From positions 26,954 to 90,953 of the forward strand of contig JBCCVL010000003.1 in assembly GCA_039195375.1 (NCBI GenBank): a stretch of DNA of 64,000 nt, in the 5' to 3' direction. Position numbers and translations under genes: made by a program. Numbering within the stretch: position 1 is the stretch's first letter; each line of letters begins with the position of its first letter. Below the pieces are notes generated by a model. It had not been told where the DNA came from and searched no databases. It worked only from the letters and a program-made list of their open reading frames with translations. The DNA comes from JAHELU01 sp039195375. Lineage in GTDB: Bacteria; Actinomycetota; Acidimicrobiia; Acidimicrobiales; SZUA-35. Shown piece by piece: positions 18,013-25,833 of this stretch.

Positions 18013-19686
18013 TCAGCTCACCTCGCCGGCCCGGTTGATGCCGGACACGATCGCCCGCAGGGAGGCGGTCACGATGTCGGTGTGGATGCCGACGCCCCAG
18101 AGCTCCGTTCCGCCGACCTGCAACTCCATGTAGCAGACGGCCTTGGCGTCGGTCCCGGTGCCGATGGCGTGCTCGTGGTAGTCGAGCACCCGGACATCCG
18201 CGCCGAGGGCGTCGTTGACGGCGTTGGCGAACGCCTCGACCGAACCGCCGCCTTCGCCGGCGATCGTGCGCTCCTCACCGTCGATGCGGATGGTGGCACT
18301 GACCCGGGACCGGTCGGCCCCCTCGGCGTTCTGGGTGGTGGCGAACGACACCAGCTCGTAGGGCTTGGTCACCGTGAGGTAGTGGTTCCGGAACTGGTCC
18401 CAGATCTCGTTGCCGGTGATCTCCTTGCCGGTGGTGTCGGTGATCTGCTGGATGACCCGGGTGAACTCGATCTGCAGCCGGCGGGGGAGGTCCAACTCCT
18501 GCTCGGTCTTGAGCAGGTAGGCGACGCCGCCCTTGCCGGACTGGGAGTTGACCCGGATCACGTCCTCGTAGGTCCGACCGACGTCTTCGGGGTCGATCGG
18601 CAGGTAGGGGACCTCCCACAGGGTCTGCCCGGTCTGCTCCATGGCCTCGAACCCCTTCTTGATCGCATCCTGGTGCGAGCCGGAGAAGGCGGTGTAGACG
18701 AGGTCGCCGACGTAGGGGTGGCGGGGGTGGACGGGCAGCTGGTTGCAGTGCTCGGCCACCCGGCGCAGCTCGTTGATCTCGGTGATGTCGAGGCCAGGGT
18801 CGACGCCCTGGCTGAACAGGTTGAGGGCCAGGGTGACGACGTCGACGTTGCCGGTGCGCTCACCGTTGCCGAACAGGGTGCCCTCGACCCGGTCGGCGCC
18901 GGCCATGACGCCGAACTCGGCCGCAGCCACCGCCGTGCCACGATCGTTGTGCGGGTGCAGCGACAACACGATGGCGTCCCGGCCAACGATGTTGCGGTGG
19001 AACCACTCGATCATGTCGCCGTAGATGTTGGCCGTGCTCATCTCGACGGTGGCCGGCAGGTTGAGGATCAGCGGGTCACTCGGGGTCGGGACGAAGACGT
19101 CCATCACGGCCTCGCAGATCGACTTGGCGAAGGGCAACTCGGTGCCGGTGAAGCTCTCCGGTGAGTACTCGTAGCGGATCGTCGTGCCCGGCACGTTGAC
19201 CTCGTTGGCCTTGCACCGCTCAGCCCCGGTCACCGCGATGTCGGTGATGCCGGCCTCGTCGAGCCCGAACACCACCCGCCGCTGGACCGTCGAGGTCGAG
19301 TTGTAGAGGTGGACGATCGCCTTGTCGGCGCCGACGAGCGACTCGTAGGTCCGGTCGATCAGCTCGGGCCGGGACTGGGTCAGCACCTGGATGGTGACGT
19401 GGTCCGGGATGGCCTTGTCCTCGATGATCTGGCGGACGAAGTCGAAGTCGGTGTCGGAGGCGGCGGGAAAGCCGACCTCGATCTCGGTGAAGCCGATCTC
19501 GATCAGCTTCTCGAACATCATCCGCTTGCGATCGGCGTCCATCGGCTCGATGAGCGCCTGGTTGCCGTCGCGGAGGTCGACGCTGCACCACAGCGGTGCG
19601 GTGGTGGTGACCACACCGGGCCAGGTGCGGTCGGGGATGTCGATCTGGGCGAACGACTGGTACTTCTCGATTGGCATGCGTTTCAT
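18013..19686 (-). CDS. leuA: 2-isopropylmalate synthase LeuA, actinobacterial type
   Basis: Condenses acetyl-CoA with 2-ketoisovalerate, the committed leucine step. The ATG at 19686 has an ideal GAGGAG 6 nt upstream and gives 557 residues; a GTG at 19713 would add nine. The catalytic barrel has SVDLRDGNQAL, EVGFPAASDTDFDF, LHPHNDRGTAVAAAE and GNGERTGNVD (metal-binding Asp and HxH-type histidines). The C-terminal LeuA dimerisation/regulatory domain (about 430-550) is complete and in this family binds leucine for feedback inhibition. A long leader of about 220 nt lies upstream, with a possible leader peptide. Confidence 0.95.
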   Translation of the reverse strand: MKRMPIEKYQSFAQIDIPDRTWPGVVTTTAPLWCSVDLRDGNQALIEPMDADRKRMMFEKLIEIGFTEIEVGFPAASDTDFDFVRQIIEDKAIPDHVTIQVLTQSRPELIDRTYESLVGADKAIVHLYNSTSTVQRRVVFGLDEAGITDIAVTGAERCKANEVNVPGTTIRYEYSPESFTGTELPFAKSICEAVMDVFVPTPSDPLILNLPATVEMSTANIYGDMIEWFHRNIVGRDAIVLSLHPHNDRGTAVAAAEFGVMAGADRVEGTLFGNGERTGNVDVVTLALNLFSQGVDPGLDITEINELRRVAEHCNQLPVHPRHPYVGDLVYTAFSGSHQDAIKKGFEAMEQTGQTLWEVPYLPIDPEDVGRTYEDVIRVNSQSGKGGVAYLLKTEQELDLPRRLQIEFTRVIQQITDTTGKEITGNEIWDQFRNHYLTVTKPYELVSFATTQNAEGADRSRVSATIRIDGEERTIAGEGGGSVEAFANAVNDALGADVRVLDYHEHAIGTGTDAKAVCYMELQVGGTELWGVGIHTDIVTASLRAIVSGINRAGEVS

Positions 19687-20030
19687 CTCGGGCTCCTCGT
19701 GGGCCGGCGGCACTCGTTGCCGCGGACCCGTGTCAGGTGGTCGTACGGGTTGGACGGGACGGCAGGAACAGGGGAGTGGGGCGTTCCCGGTGCTGGCCCG
19801 GACCTCGACGGCGACCGTGATCGGTGACCGGCGGGTGCGACGGGCGGCGTGCGGCTCGGGTGCCGCTGCGGGGCCTTGACTCCGTGGTGAGTAACCCGGC
19901 GCGCTCGACTAAGCGGCCGGGCCGAGAAGTCGAAGGTCGAGCAGCGCAAACACGAAGACGAACCCTAGCACGGCCAGGGCGGCGTTTCCTCCTGTTCGCT
20001 GGTGACCGGCGAGTGGGCCCTCGTGGTCCG
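19687..20030 (-). other. Upstream region of leuA (344 bp)
   Basis: No other protein gene is recognised between leuA and the anti-sigma gene. On the minus strand it contains a perfect AGGAGG at 19993-19988 followed by a short Leu-rich frame ending at 19909 (listed separately), and then about 220 nt of GC-rich sequence with possible hairpins before the leuA ribosome binding site. I looked for the T-box core TGGNACCGCG and did not find it. No clear -10/-35 pair for leuA is evident. Confidence 0.5.
19909..19971 (-). CDS. Possible leucine leader peptide or small membrane peptide
   Basis: A 20-residue frame from GTG at 19971 to TAG at 19909, reading MLGFVFVFALLDLRLLGPAA, with six Leu of which two pairs are adjacent. 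AGGAGG precedes it but 16 nt from the GTG; a CTG at 19977 would be 10 nt away. Leu-rich leader peptides before leuA are described in other actinobacteria, which makes attenuation an attractive reading. The same string could also be a lone hydrophobic peptide downstream of the anti-sigma gene. Weakly supported. Confidence 0.3.
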   Translation of the reverse strand: MLGFVFVFALLDLRLLGPAA

Positions 20031-20300
20031 CTAGTCCGTCGCGGTGCGGAGGTCCTGGCTGAACGCCTCGAGGGCGGCCCGGACTCCGGGATCGATCTCG
20101 CGTCGACGGCTCGACAGGTTGTCCTTGATCCGCTGGTAGACCTCGGACTCGGCCGAGCACGCAGGGCAGCTGTCGAGGTGTTCGGCAACCCGAAGCGCGG
20201 TCTCGACGTCGACCTCGCCATCGAGGTACGCCTGCAGGACCTCCATGACCTCCTCGCACGTGAGGCCGCGGCGGAAGCGCTTGAGGAGACGGTTGATCAT
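20031..20300 (-). CDS. RsrA-like zinc anti-sigma factor
   Basis: An 89-residue cytoplasmic ZAS-family anti-sigma factor. The zinc-site residues are Cys15, His41, Cys45 and Cys48 (HxxxCxxC), with the same 26-residue spacing from the first Cys to the His as in Streptomyces RsrA (Cys11, His37, Cys41, Cys44). By analogy, oxidation of the cysteines would expel zinc and release the sigma factor. There is no membrane segment. Its ATG overlaps the sigma stop (ATGA). The name is left blank because identity with rsrA/rshA is inferred from motif and context. Confidence 0.85.
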   Translation of the reverse strand: MINRLLKRFRRGLTCEEVMEVLQAYLDGEVDVETALRVAEHLDSCPACSAESEVYQRIKDNLSSRRREIDPGVRAALEAFSQDLRTATD

Positions 20301-20845
20301 CGGTTGGCCGCCTCCCCCTCGAGGCCGGTCTCGGCCAGCTGGTCACGGATGCGCTTGCGGGCCCGGTGGAGCCGGCTCATCACCGTGCCGACCGGGATGT
20401 CGAGCAGGTCGGCCGCCTCCTGGTACGCCAGGCCGTTGAGGTCGACGAGTTCGACGATCTCCCGGAACATGTCCGGCAGCTCGGCGAACGCCGACTCGAT
20501 GGCGGCGTCGAACACCGGGTCGACGACGAGCGACTCGGGGTGGTCCTGATCGGCGAAGTCGGTCGACCGCTCGAAGGTGGCGTCCGGGTCGTCGAGCAGG
20601 TCGGGCTTCTTCTTGCGGACCCGGTTGATGTTGGCGTTCCGCATGATCGTCAACAGCCAGGCCCGCGGATGGCGGCCGTCGAAGCGCTCGATGGCCCGGT
20701 AGGCACGGAGCAGCGTGTCCTGCACCAGGTCCTGGGCGTCGGCATCCGACCGGGTCAGCGACCACGCGGTCCGGTACATCACGTCCAGTTCCGGGAGGAC
20801 ATAGCGCTCGAAGCGCTCGTCGGCCGCAGTCGGGGCCTTGTCCAT
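20297..20845 (-). CDS. ECF sigma factor, SigR/SigH group
   Basis: A 182-residue group 4 sigma factor. Region 2 includes DAQDLVQDTLLRAYRA and HPRAWLLTIMRNANINRVRKK, very like SigR; region 4 (about 120-170) has DLNGLAYQEAADLLDIPVGTVMSRLHRARKRI, a helix-turn-helix for -35 recognition. The ATG at 20845 is taken; GTG at 20848, 9 nt after GAGGAG, is nearly as likely, as is ATG at 20857. Coupling to the RsrA-like gene and a matching upstream promoter indicate a thiol-oxidative stress sigma factor that controls its own synthesis. Confidence 0.88.
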   Translation of the reverse strand: MDKAPTAADERFERYVLPELDVMYRTAWSLTRSDADAQDLVQDTLLRAYRAIERFDGRHPRAWLLTIMRNANINRVRKKKPDLLDDPDATFERSTDFADQDHPESLVVDPVFDAAIESAFAELPDMFREIVELVDLNGLAYQEAADLLDIPVGTVMSRLHRARKRIRDQLAETGLEGEAANR

Positions 20846-20866
20846 CACTGCAAGCATCTCCTCGGT

Positions 20867-20892
20867 AACCGGGCTGGCGCCGCCGCCATTCC
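20867..20892 (-). promoter_or_regulatory. SigR-type autoregulatory promoter
   Basis: On the minus strand, GGAAT (20892-20888), an 18-bp spacer, then GTT (20869-20867). This matches the GGAAT-N18-GTT consensus reported for SigR/SigH promoters. Transcription would begin a few bases before the GAGGAG and the sigma start. It implies positive autoregulation of the sigma/anti-sigma operon. Confidence 0.7.
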
Positions 20893-21009
20893 AACCATCC
20901 TGGCATGACCCGCCGGGTGAACCGACGTCCGGGGCCACCCGGGCGGCCTGCGGTAAGACGAAGTTCAGATCCGGAGCCTTCTCCGGCTCTCGGCCAGTGC
21001 CAGCAGACG

Positions 21010-21534
21010 CTACAGCCGCTCGTAGTCCCAGGACAGCGGTTGGTCGCCGTCGTACGGCATCGTGCCGTGGAAGGCGCGGGGCTCGTCGTCGAAGACCAGG
21101 GGGATGAAGTGACGGTCGCCTGCCCACAACGGCAGGCGTCGGCCGGCATCGACATCAGACGGGTCACACGCCGCCAGCAGGTCGGTCCTGCCGACCCACT
21201 CAAGGGTTCCCTCCTCGTTGGCCGGTGGCGGGGTCCCGGTCCAGGCGGTGGCGAGGAAGACGAAGCCGAGCCACTCCTCGCGTCTCGGTCCGAAGTTCGT
21301 CCAGGTGATGGTCCCCCGCAGCTGCACGTCCGTCAGCTCGACCTCGGCCTCCTCCCGGATCTCGCGTCGCAGTCCGGCCACCACCGACTCGTCCGGCTCG
21401 ACCTTGCCACCGAGCCCGTTGACCTTGCCGAGATGGTCATCGTCGGCCCTCGCGTTGCGTCGGATGAGCAGGATCCGGTCGGATTCCCGGTCCCACAGGT
21501 AGGCCAGGGTGCCGACGATCGGGGTGAAAGGCAT
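21010..21534 (-). CDS. Nudix hydrolase, MutT-like
   Basis: A 174-residue Nudix pyrophosphohydrolase. The box G-x5-E-x7-RE-x2-EE-x-G-U is matched at residues 43-65 (GGKVEPDES to RREIREEAEV) with all catalytic Glu (58, 61, 62) intact, but the usual late Gly is Glu64. LIRRNARADDDHLGKVNGLGG resembles 8-oxo-dGTP/8-oxo-purine hydrolases of the MTH1-like group, and the C-terminal FHGTMPYDGD fits as well. Sanitation of oxidised nucleotides would fit its place next to a redox sigma factor, but that link is inference. Confidence 0.85.
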   Translation of the reverse strand: MPFTPIVGTLAYLWDRESDRILLIRRNARADDDHLGKVNGLGGKVEPDESVVAGLRREIREEAEVELTDVQLRGTITWTNFGPRREEWLGFVFLATAWTGTPPPANEEGTLEWVGRTDLLAACDPSDVDAGRRLPLWAGDRHFIPLVFDDEPRAFHGTMPYDGDQPLSWDYERL

Positions 21535-21997
21535 GGGCCACAGCTTGGTCCGGCCAGCGGTCGCTCGTGCGAGAACGAGTGGGAATCCGCTGGTTCAGCG
21601 GAAATTTCCTTCCCGGTCCCGAGGTGGTCGACCGACCGGTTCCGGCTGCGGTCGGTTCGACCTGGCACGGATGGGTGTCCGGTCGCCCCCCAGCGGAGGT
21701 CGCCGGGCCCCACCCCACCCGATTCAGTCCCCGAAAACCGCTGAATGACGCGGGTTTCGGGAACTGATGGTCCGATGATGGTGCTGGATCGGCCCGGTTG
21801 CCCACGGTGGCGCCCCGGCGACCCCCGGTGACGGTTGTCATTTGCCGGCCGAGCCCCGAATCCCACTGGTGGAGCGGCTGACGAGGCTCCACCGGGCCAC
21901 GAAATCCTTGACAATGTGATTCGGCCGGACTCCACTGCTGATGTCTCCCCACCGCACGGGAGCCCCCACGGAAAATCGATGGATACAAGGAGTTCGC
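21535..21997. other. 463-bp non-coding region between Nudix and HU genes
   Basis: No protein gene is recognised. The sequence is rich in inverted repeats: TCCGCTG-gt-TCAGCGGA at about 21585-21602 (its TTCAGCGG half reappears inverted as CCGCTGAA near 21738); arms at 21723-21736 and 21755-21768 (12 of 14 paired); and GGTGGAGC/GCTCCACC at 21868-21875 and 21886-21893. A TTGACA at 21908-21913 may be the HU -35 element, though no good -10 follows. The 5' part must include the Nudix promoter. A small structured RNA is possible. Confidence 0.4.
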
Positions 21998-22273
21998 ATG
22001 AACAAGTCCGAACTGGTCGACAGTATCGCCGGACAGAGCGGCGTCTCGAAGAAGGACGTCGAGGCGTCGATCAACGGGATGTTCGACGTCGTGGCTGATG
22101 CCGTCGCAAACGGTGACACCGTCACCATCCAGGGTTGGCTGAAGTTCGAGCAGGTCGAGCGGGCCGCCCGGACCGGTCACAACCCGCAGACCGGCGAGAA
22201 GATGCAGATCCCGGCCTCGAAGGCGGCCAAGGTGACCGCACTGACGAAGCTCAAGGCCGCAGGCAAGGGCTGA
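21998..22273 (+). CDS. hup: HU-family DNA-binding protein
   Basis: A 91-residue histone-like nucleoid protein that binds DNA as a dimer. It starts MNKSELVDSIAGQSGVSKKDVEASING and has the DNA-embracing arm as ARTGHNPQTGEKMQIPASKAAKVTA. There is no Lys/Ala-rich C-terminal tail such as the one found in mycobacterial HupB. AAGGAG at 21987-21992 lies 5 nt before the ATG. It is monocistronic, ending at a strong terminator. The arm segment GWLKFEQVERA replaces the more common GFGTF, a small deviation. Confidence 0.92.
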   Translation: MNKSELVDSIAGQSGVSKKDVEASINGMFDVVADAVANGDTVTIQGWLKFEQVERAARTGHNPQTGEKMQIPASKAAKVTALTKLKAAGKG

Positions 22274-22321
22274 GCAATCACGCTGGTGAGGTGGCTCGTC
22301 GCCGCCTCACCGATCACGAGT

Positions 22322-22373
22322 GGCGCCCCGCTCGTCGGTTCGGAAACGGACCGGCGGCGGGGCGCCGTTTGTT
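22322..22373 (+). terminator. Terminator of the HU gene
   Basis: A 10-bp perfect outer stem (GGCGCCCCGC at 22322-22331 with its complement at 22357-22366) extends inward with further pairs, including G-U, to a GGAAAC loop. GTTTGTT follows. It lies 48 bp after the HU stop. Confidence 0.8.
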
Positions 22374-22416
22374 ACTCGTCGACCGGCGACACCAGCCCCG
22401 TTGAGCCCCGGCTGCG

Positions 22417-23469
22417 TCAGCGGATCAGCTCGCGGACCCGGGGGGCGACCTCGGTCGCGAACCGCTCGATCGACCGCAGCGTCAGCTCGGGGTCGGCGAT
22501 CGGCTCCATGAACATGACGAGATGCCGCGCGCCGGTGGCCTCGAGGTAACCGGCGACCTCGTCGGCCAGCGGCTCCGGTCGGCCGATCAAGGCGTTGGCG
22601 GCAACGGACTGCGCAAGCTCCACCCGGGTGGCTCGTGAGGCCGCGGTGCGGCTCTCGCCAGCGGATGCCTGCGGCACCTTCGGCCAGTCGCCGGCGATGA
22701 ACAGGTCGAGGAGGCTGTCGGCGAGACGTTTCCTGGTCGTGTCCGGATCGTCGGTGACCAGCACGATCAGCGTGTGGACGTGCCGGGGTTCGGGCTGCGA
22801 CGGACAGCGGGCCTCGGCATGGCGTTGCTCGTGAACACGCCGGACCTCAGCCGGCACGGCGAAGTAGTGCAGGAGCGGCAGGCCCCTGGCCGCGGCGACG
22901 GCGATCCCGCCGTCCGATCGGGTGGCGGCGAACAGCCCGAGGCCGGAGTCGGGCATCGGTGGGTTGATCGAGACGTCGTCGAAGGCGAACCATGGCGTGC
23001 TCGCCGAGAGGGTCTCGCCCGCCCTGGCCCTGGCGAGCACGTCGATCGTCGCCTCCGGCTCGATGCCCCAGCGTCCGGTGTCGACGCCGAAGACCTCGTA
23101 GTCGCGCACGTAACCACCTCGGCCGATGCCGAGGTCGAAGCGCCCGCCGCTCATCCGGGCGAGGAGTGCGGACTGCTCGGCCAGCGCCACCGGATGGTGG
23201 AGCGGTGTGAGGGCGACGGCGGTCCCGACCCGGACGTTCGCCGTGCGACCGAGGAGGAAGCTGGCGGCCGAGAGGGCGCTCGGGTTGAGACCGAACGGGA
23301 TGAAGTGGTGCTCGGTGACCCACAGGTCGTGATAGCCGAGACGGTCGGCGAGCTCGGCCTGCCGGAGGGTGATGGCGAAGACGTCGTCCGGCTCGGCGGC
23401 CAGGTTGGCCCCCATGTTGAGGAACAGCCCGAATCGGAGCTGGTCGTCGGGCGGTGGGGCGTTGCTCAT
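22417..23469 (-). CDS. LLM-class flavin-dependent oxidoreductase
   Basis: A 350-residue luciferase-like monooxygenase-family protein with a TIM barrel binding FMN or F420. Typical segments are LRFGLFLNMG, AELADRLGYHDLWVTEHHF, VRVGTAVALTPLHHPVALAEQ, GGRFDLGIGRGGYVRDYEVFG and a late EVAGYLEATGARHLVMFMEP. The substrate cannot be inferred. The gene is divergent from a TetR regulator, with a 34-bp palindrome between the two start codons, so its expression is almost certainly inducible through that regulator. Confidence 0.88.
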   Translation of the reverse strand: MSNAPPPDDQLRFGLFLNMGANLAAEPDDVFAITLRQAELADRLGYHDLWVTEHHFIPFGLNPSALSAASFLLGRTANVRVGTAVALTPLHHPVALAEQSALLARMSGGRFDLGIGRGGYVRDYEVFGVDTGRWGIEPEATIDVLARARAGETLSASTPWFAFDDVSINPPMPDSGLGLFAATRSDGGIAVAAARGLPLLHYFAVPAEVRRVHEQRHAEARCPSQPEPRHVHTLIVLVTDDPDTTRKRLADSLLDLFIAGDWPKVPQASAGESRTAASRATRVELAQSVAANALIGRPEPLADEVAGYLEATGARHLVMFMEPIADPELTLRSIERFATEVAPRVRELIR

Positions 23470-23485
23470 CGTTGCTCCCGGGTCC

Positions 23486-23519
23486 GATGCTAGATTGAAT
23501 ATGAATTCAATCTAGCATC
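23486..23519. promoter_or_regulatory. TetR-type operator, 15-4-15 perfect palindrome
   Basis: GATGCTAGATTGAAT at 23486-23500 and its exact reverse complement at 23505-23519, around ATGA. The 15-bp arms are perfect. It lies 16 bp before the oxidoreductase ATG and 45 bp before the TetR ATG, in the divergent promoter region, and is much more AT-rich than its surroundings. Probable binding site for the adjacent TetR protein, repressing both genes. Confidence 0.85.
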
Positions 23520-23564
23520 CGAGGCGACGATGGCAAGCTGGGAGCCGGCAGGATCGGAGGTGGC

Positions 23565-24167
23565 ATGGACGTCGATCGCAAACCCCGCAGCGACGGAGAG
23601 GAGACACGGGCCAGCGTGCTCGACGCCGCTGACCGTCTCTTCGCCGCGAACGGTTTCGACGGCACGTCGCTCGCGGCCATCTCCGCCGACTCCGGCGTTT
23701 CACCCCCGCTGATCAAGCACCACTTCGGCGGCAAGGAGGAACTGTGGCGCGAGGCGAAGCGTCGGGTCGTCCAACGCTTCGTCGCCGCCCAGGCGCTTCC
23801 CGACCCGGACGGGCCGCTCGACGAGGCGACGGTGCGCGATGCGTTCCACGCCTACTTCGACTACGCCCGCGCCAACCCGGCGATCATCCGCTTCGGGCTG
23901 TGGGTCCGCCTCCGGGGCGAGCTCGACGACTGGGGCGGCGAGGCGGAGGTCTTCGGGACGATGGTCGTGCTGGTCGAGCAGGGCCAGCGTCAGGGGCTGC
24001 TCCGGGCCGACGTTCCCGCCTTCGACCTGCTGATGGCGTTCGGTGGGATGGTCCGGATGTGGGTCCTCGACCAACCCCACTTCAGCCTGCTGCTCGGCGA
24101 GGATCCCGACGACGACGCCAGAGCCGAGGCGTACTTCGACAACGCCCTCCGCCTGATCCGGCCATGA
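23565..24167 (+). CDS. TetR-family transcriptional repressor
   Basis: A 200-residue regulator. The N-terminal helix-turn-helix is clear (VLDAADRLFAANGFDGTSLAAISADSGVSPPLIKHHFGGKEEL, about residues 16-60); a C-terminal ligand-binding/dimerisation domain follows, with PAIIRFGLWVRLRGELDDWG and FDLLMAFGGMVRMWVL. The ATG at 23565 has GGAGG 4 nt upstream; an earlier ATG at 23530 is in another frame. It probably controls itself and the divergent oxidoreductase through the palindrome at 23486-23519. The inducer is unknown, possibly the oxidoreductase substrate. Confidence 0.9.
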   Translation: MDVDRKPRSDGEETRASVLDAADRLFAANGFDGTSLAAISADSGVSPPLIKHHFGGKEELWREAKRRVVQRFVAAQALPDPDGPLDEATVRDAFHAYFDYARANPAIIRFGLWVRLRGELDDWGGEAEVFGTMVVLVEQGQRQGLLRADVPAFDLLMAFGGMVRMWVLDQPHFSLLLGEDPDDDARAEAYFDNALRLIRP

Positions 24168-24188
24168 TCCCGGCGGCGATCAGCCGTT

Positions 24189-24204
24189 CGCCCGTCGACG
24201 GGCG
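24189..24204. terminator. Possible bidirectional hairpin between convergent genes
   Basis: CGCCCGTCGACGGGCG is a 16-bp perfect palindrome in the 49-bp gap between tetR and the convergent fabZ. It has no T tract on either side, so it would be at best a weak terminator. Confidence 0.3.
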
Positions 24205-24216
24205 CGAGGCGTCTGC

Positions 24217-24648
24217 CTACCCGTCGATGATCACGAACGTGATCTCGGCCTGACAGGCGGTCTCGCCGTCGACCGACGCCGTTCCCCTGGCCTTGCCTGC
24301 CCGCGATCCGAGCCGGAGGATCTCCACGTCGAGCCGGAGTTCCTCACCGGGAACGACCTGACGACGGAAGCGGACCTTCTCGGCCCCGCCGAACAGCGGC
24401 AGCTTGCCCCGGAACCGATCCTCGGCCAGCAGCCCGCAGGCCCCGACCTGGGCCAGCGCCTCCAGCATCAGCACACCTGGCAGCGTCGGCCGGCCGGGGA
24501 AGTGGCCGGCGAAGAACTCCTCCTCGCCGGTCAGCTTCCAGGTACCGGCGACCGACTCACCTGGCTTGATCTCGACCAGCCGATCGACGAGCAGGAACGG
24601 CTCCCGGTGGGGGAGCAGGTCTCGGGGTTCGGGGAGTGGCTCGGACAC
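24217..24648 (-). CDS. fabZ: 3-hydroxyacyl-ACP dehydratase FabZ
   Basis: A 143-residue hot-dog-fold dehydratase of type II fatty-acid synthesis. It starts LLPHREPFLLVDRL and has the active-site GHFPGRPTLPGVLMLEALAQVG (catalytic His and, 14 residues on, Glu), as in FabZ. It is the last gene of the fab cluster, 9 nt after fabF. FabZ is notable because many actinobacteria instead use HadAB-type dehydratases. Confidence 0.93.
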   Translation of the reverse strand: MSEPLPEPRDLLPHREPFLLVDRLVEIKPGESVAGTWKLTGEEEFFAGHFPGRPTLPGVLMLEALAQVGACGLLAEDRFRGKLPLFGGAEKVRFRRQVVPGEELRLDVEILRLGSRAGKARGTASVDGETACQAEITFVIIDG

Positions 24649-24657
24649 GGTGCTGCC

Positions 24658-25833
24658 TCAGGGAGCCGGGGCGATGACCAGGGTGCCGTTGTGGCCGCCG
24701 AAGCCGAAACTGTTGCTCAACGACGGCGACGGCTCCCAGCTGCGGGGTTCACCGGTGACGATGTCGAGCGTCGGCATCTCGGGATCGACGTTGACCAGGC
24801 CCTGCGTCGGCGGGATCTGACGGTGTCGGATCGACTGCAGCACCGCCGCCGCCTCCAGGGCCCCGGCGGCGCCGAGGGCGTGGCCGGTGACGCCCTTGGT
24901 CGACGTGATCACCGGGCCGGGCGAGGTGCCGAAGACCTTGGCGATGGCATGGGCCTCGGCCATGTCGTTGAGCGGCGTCGACGTTCCGTGGGCATTGATG
25001 TGGCCGACGTCGCCGACGGCGATGCCGGCGTCGGCCAGCGCCAACTCCATGCAGCGGATGGCGCCCGAACCGCCTGGCGCCGGGGCGGTGATGTGGTGGG
25101 CGTCGGCCGTACTGGCCGAGCCGAGCACGAGGCCGAGGATCGTCGCTCCACGGGCCCTGGCCCGCTCCAGGTCCTCGAGCACGAGCACCGCAGCGCCCTC
25201 GCCCATGACGAAGCCGTCGCGCTCGGTGTCGAACGGCATCGACCGACCGCTGCTCGACAGAGCGGTCATGTTGCCGAACCCGGCCAACGACGTCGGGGTG
25301 AACGGCGCTTCGCTCCCGCCGGCGATCATGACGTCACAGCGGCCCGACTGGATCGTGCTGGCTGCGTTCCCGATGGCGTGGGTCCCCGCCGCACAGGCGG
25401 TCACCGTGGTCTCACACGGCCCCTGGAAGCCGTGGCGCATCGACACCGCGGCCGACGCCGCGTTCGGCATCATCATCGGTATCAGGAACGGCGACACCCG
25501 TCGATCGCCCTTCTCGTGGCGAACGACGATCTGTTGTTCGTTCGTGCTGATCCCGCCGATGCCGGTGCCGATCATGACCCCGATCCGGTCGGGGTCGGCG
25601 CCGAGCTCGCCCGCCTCCTCCAGGGCCATGGCTGCGGCGGCGATGGCGTACTGGGTGAACGGGTCGGCCCGCCTGGCGTCCTTCGGGCTGTCGTACCAGG
25701 GCGCCGGGTCCCAGTCGGGAACCTTGCGGTCGCCGTCGGCCGGCGGGGCGAGGAGACCCTGCCAGAACGCGTCGGCCCCGACGCCGCAGGAGGCGACGAC
25801 ACCGAGCCCGGTGACGGCGACCGGCCCGGTCAT
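24658..25833 (-). CDS. fabF: 3-oxoacyl-ACP synthase II FabF
   Basis: The condensing enzyme for chain elongation, 391 residues from the ATG at 25833. The Cys-His-His triad is visible: TACAAGTHAIG (Cys), INAHGTSTPLND (His) and STKGVTGHALGAAG (His), plus the late NSFGFGGHN. The ATG shares its A with the acpP stop (TGATG), so the two are translationally coupled. KasA/KasB of mycobacteria are homologous; the operon fits FabF. Confidence 0.94.
   Translation of the reverse strand: MTGPVAVTGLGVVASCGVGADAFWQGLLAPPADGDRKVPDWDPAPWYDSPKDARRADPFTQYAIAAAAMALEEAGELGADPDRIGVMIGTGIGGISTNEQQIVVRHEKGDRRVSPFLIPMMMPNAASAAVSMRHGFQGPCETTVTACAAGTHAIGNAASTIQSGRCDVMIAGGSEAPFTPTSLAGFGNMTALSSSGRSMPFDTERDGFVMGEGAAVLVLEDLERARARGATILGLVLGSASTADAHHITAPAPGGSGAIRCMELALADAGIAVGDVGHINAHGTSTPLNDMAEAHAIAKVFGTSPGPVITSTKGVTGHALGAAGALEAAAVLQSIRHRQIPPTQGLVNVDPEMPTLDIVTGEPRSWEPSPSLSNSFGFGGHNGTLVIAPAP

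Noticed and set aside
19687..19993. T-box riboswitch upstream of leuA
   Set aside because: The TGGNACCGCG antiterminator core and specifier-loop features were looked for and not found.
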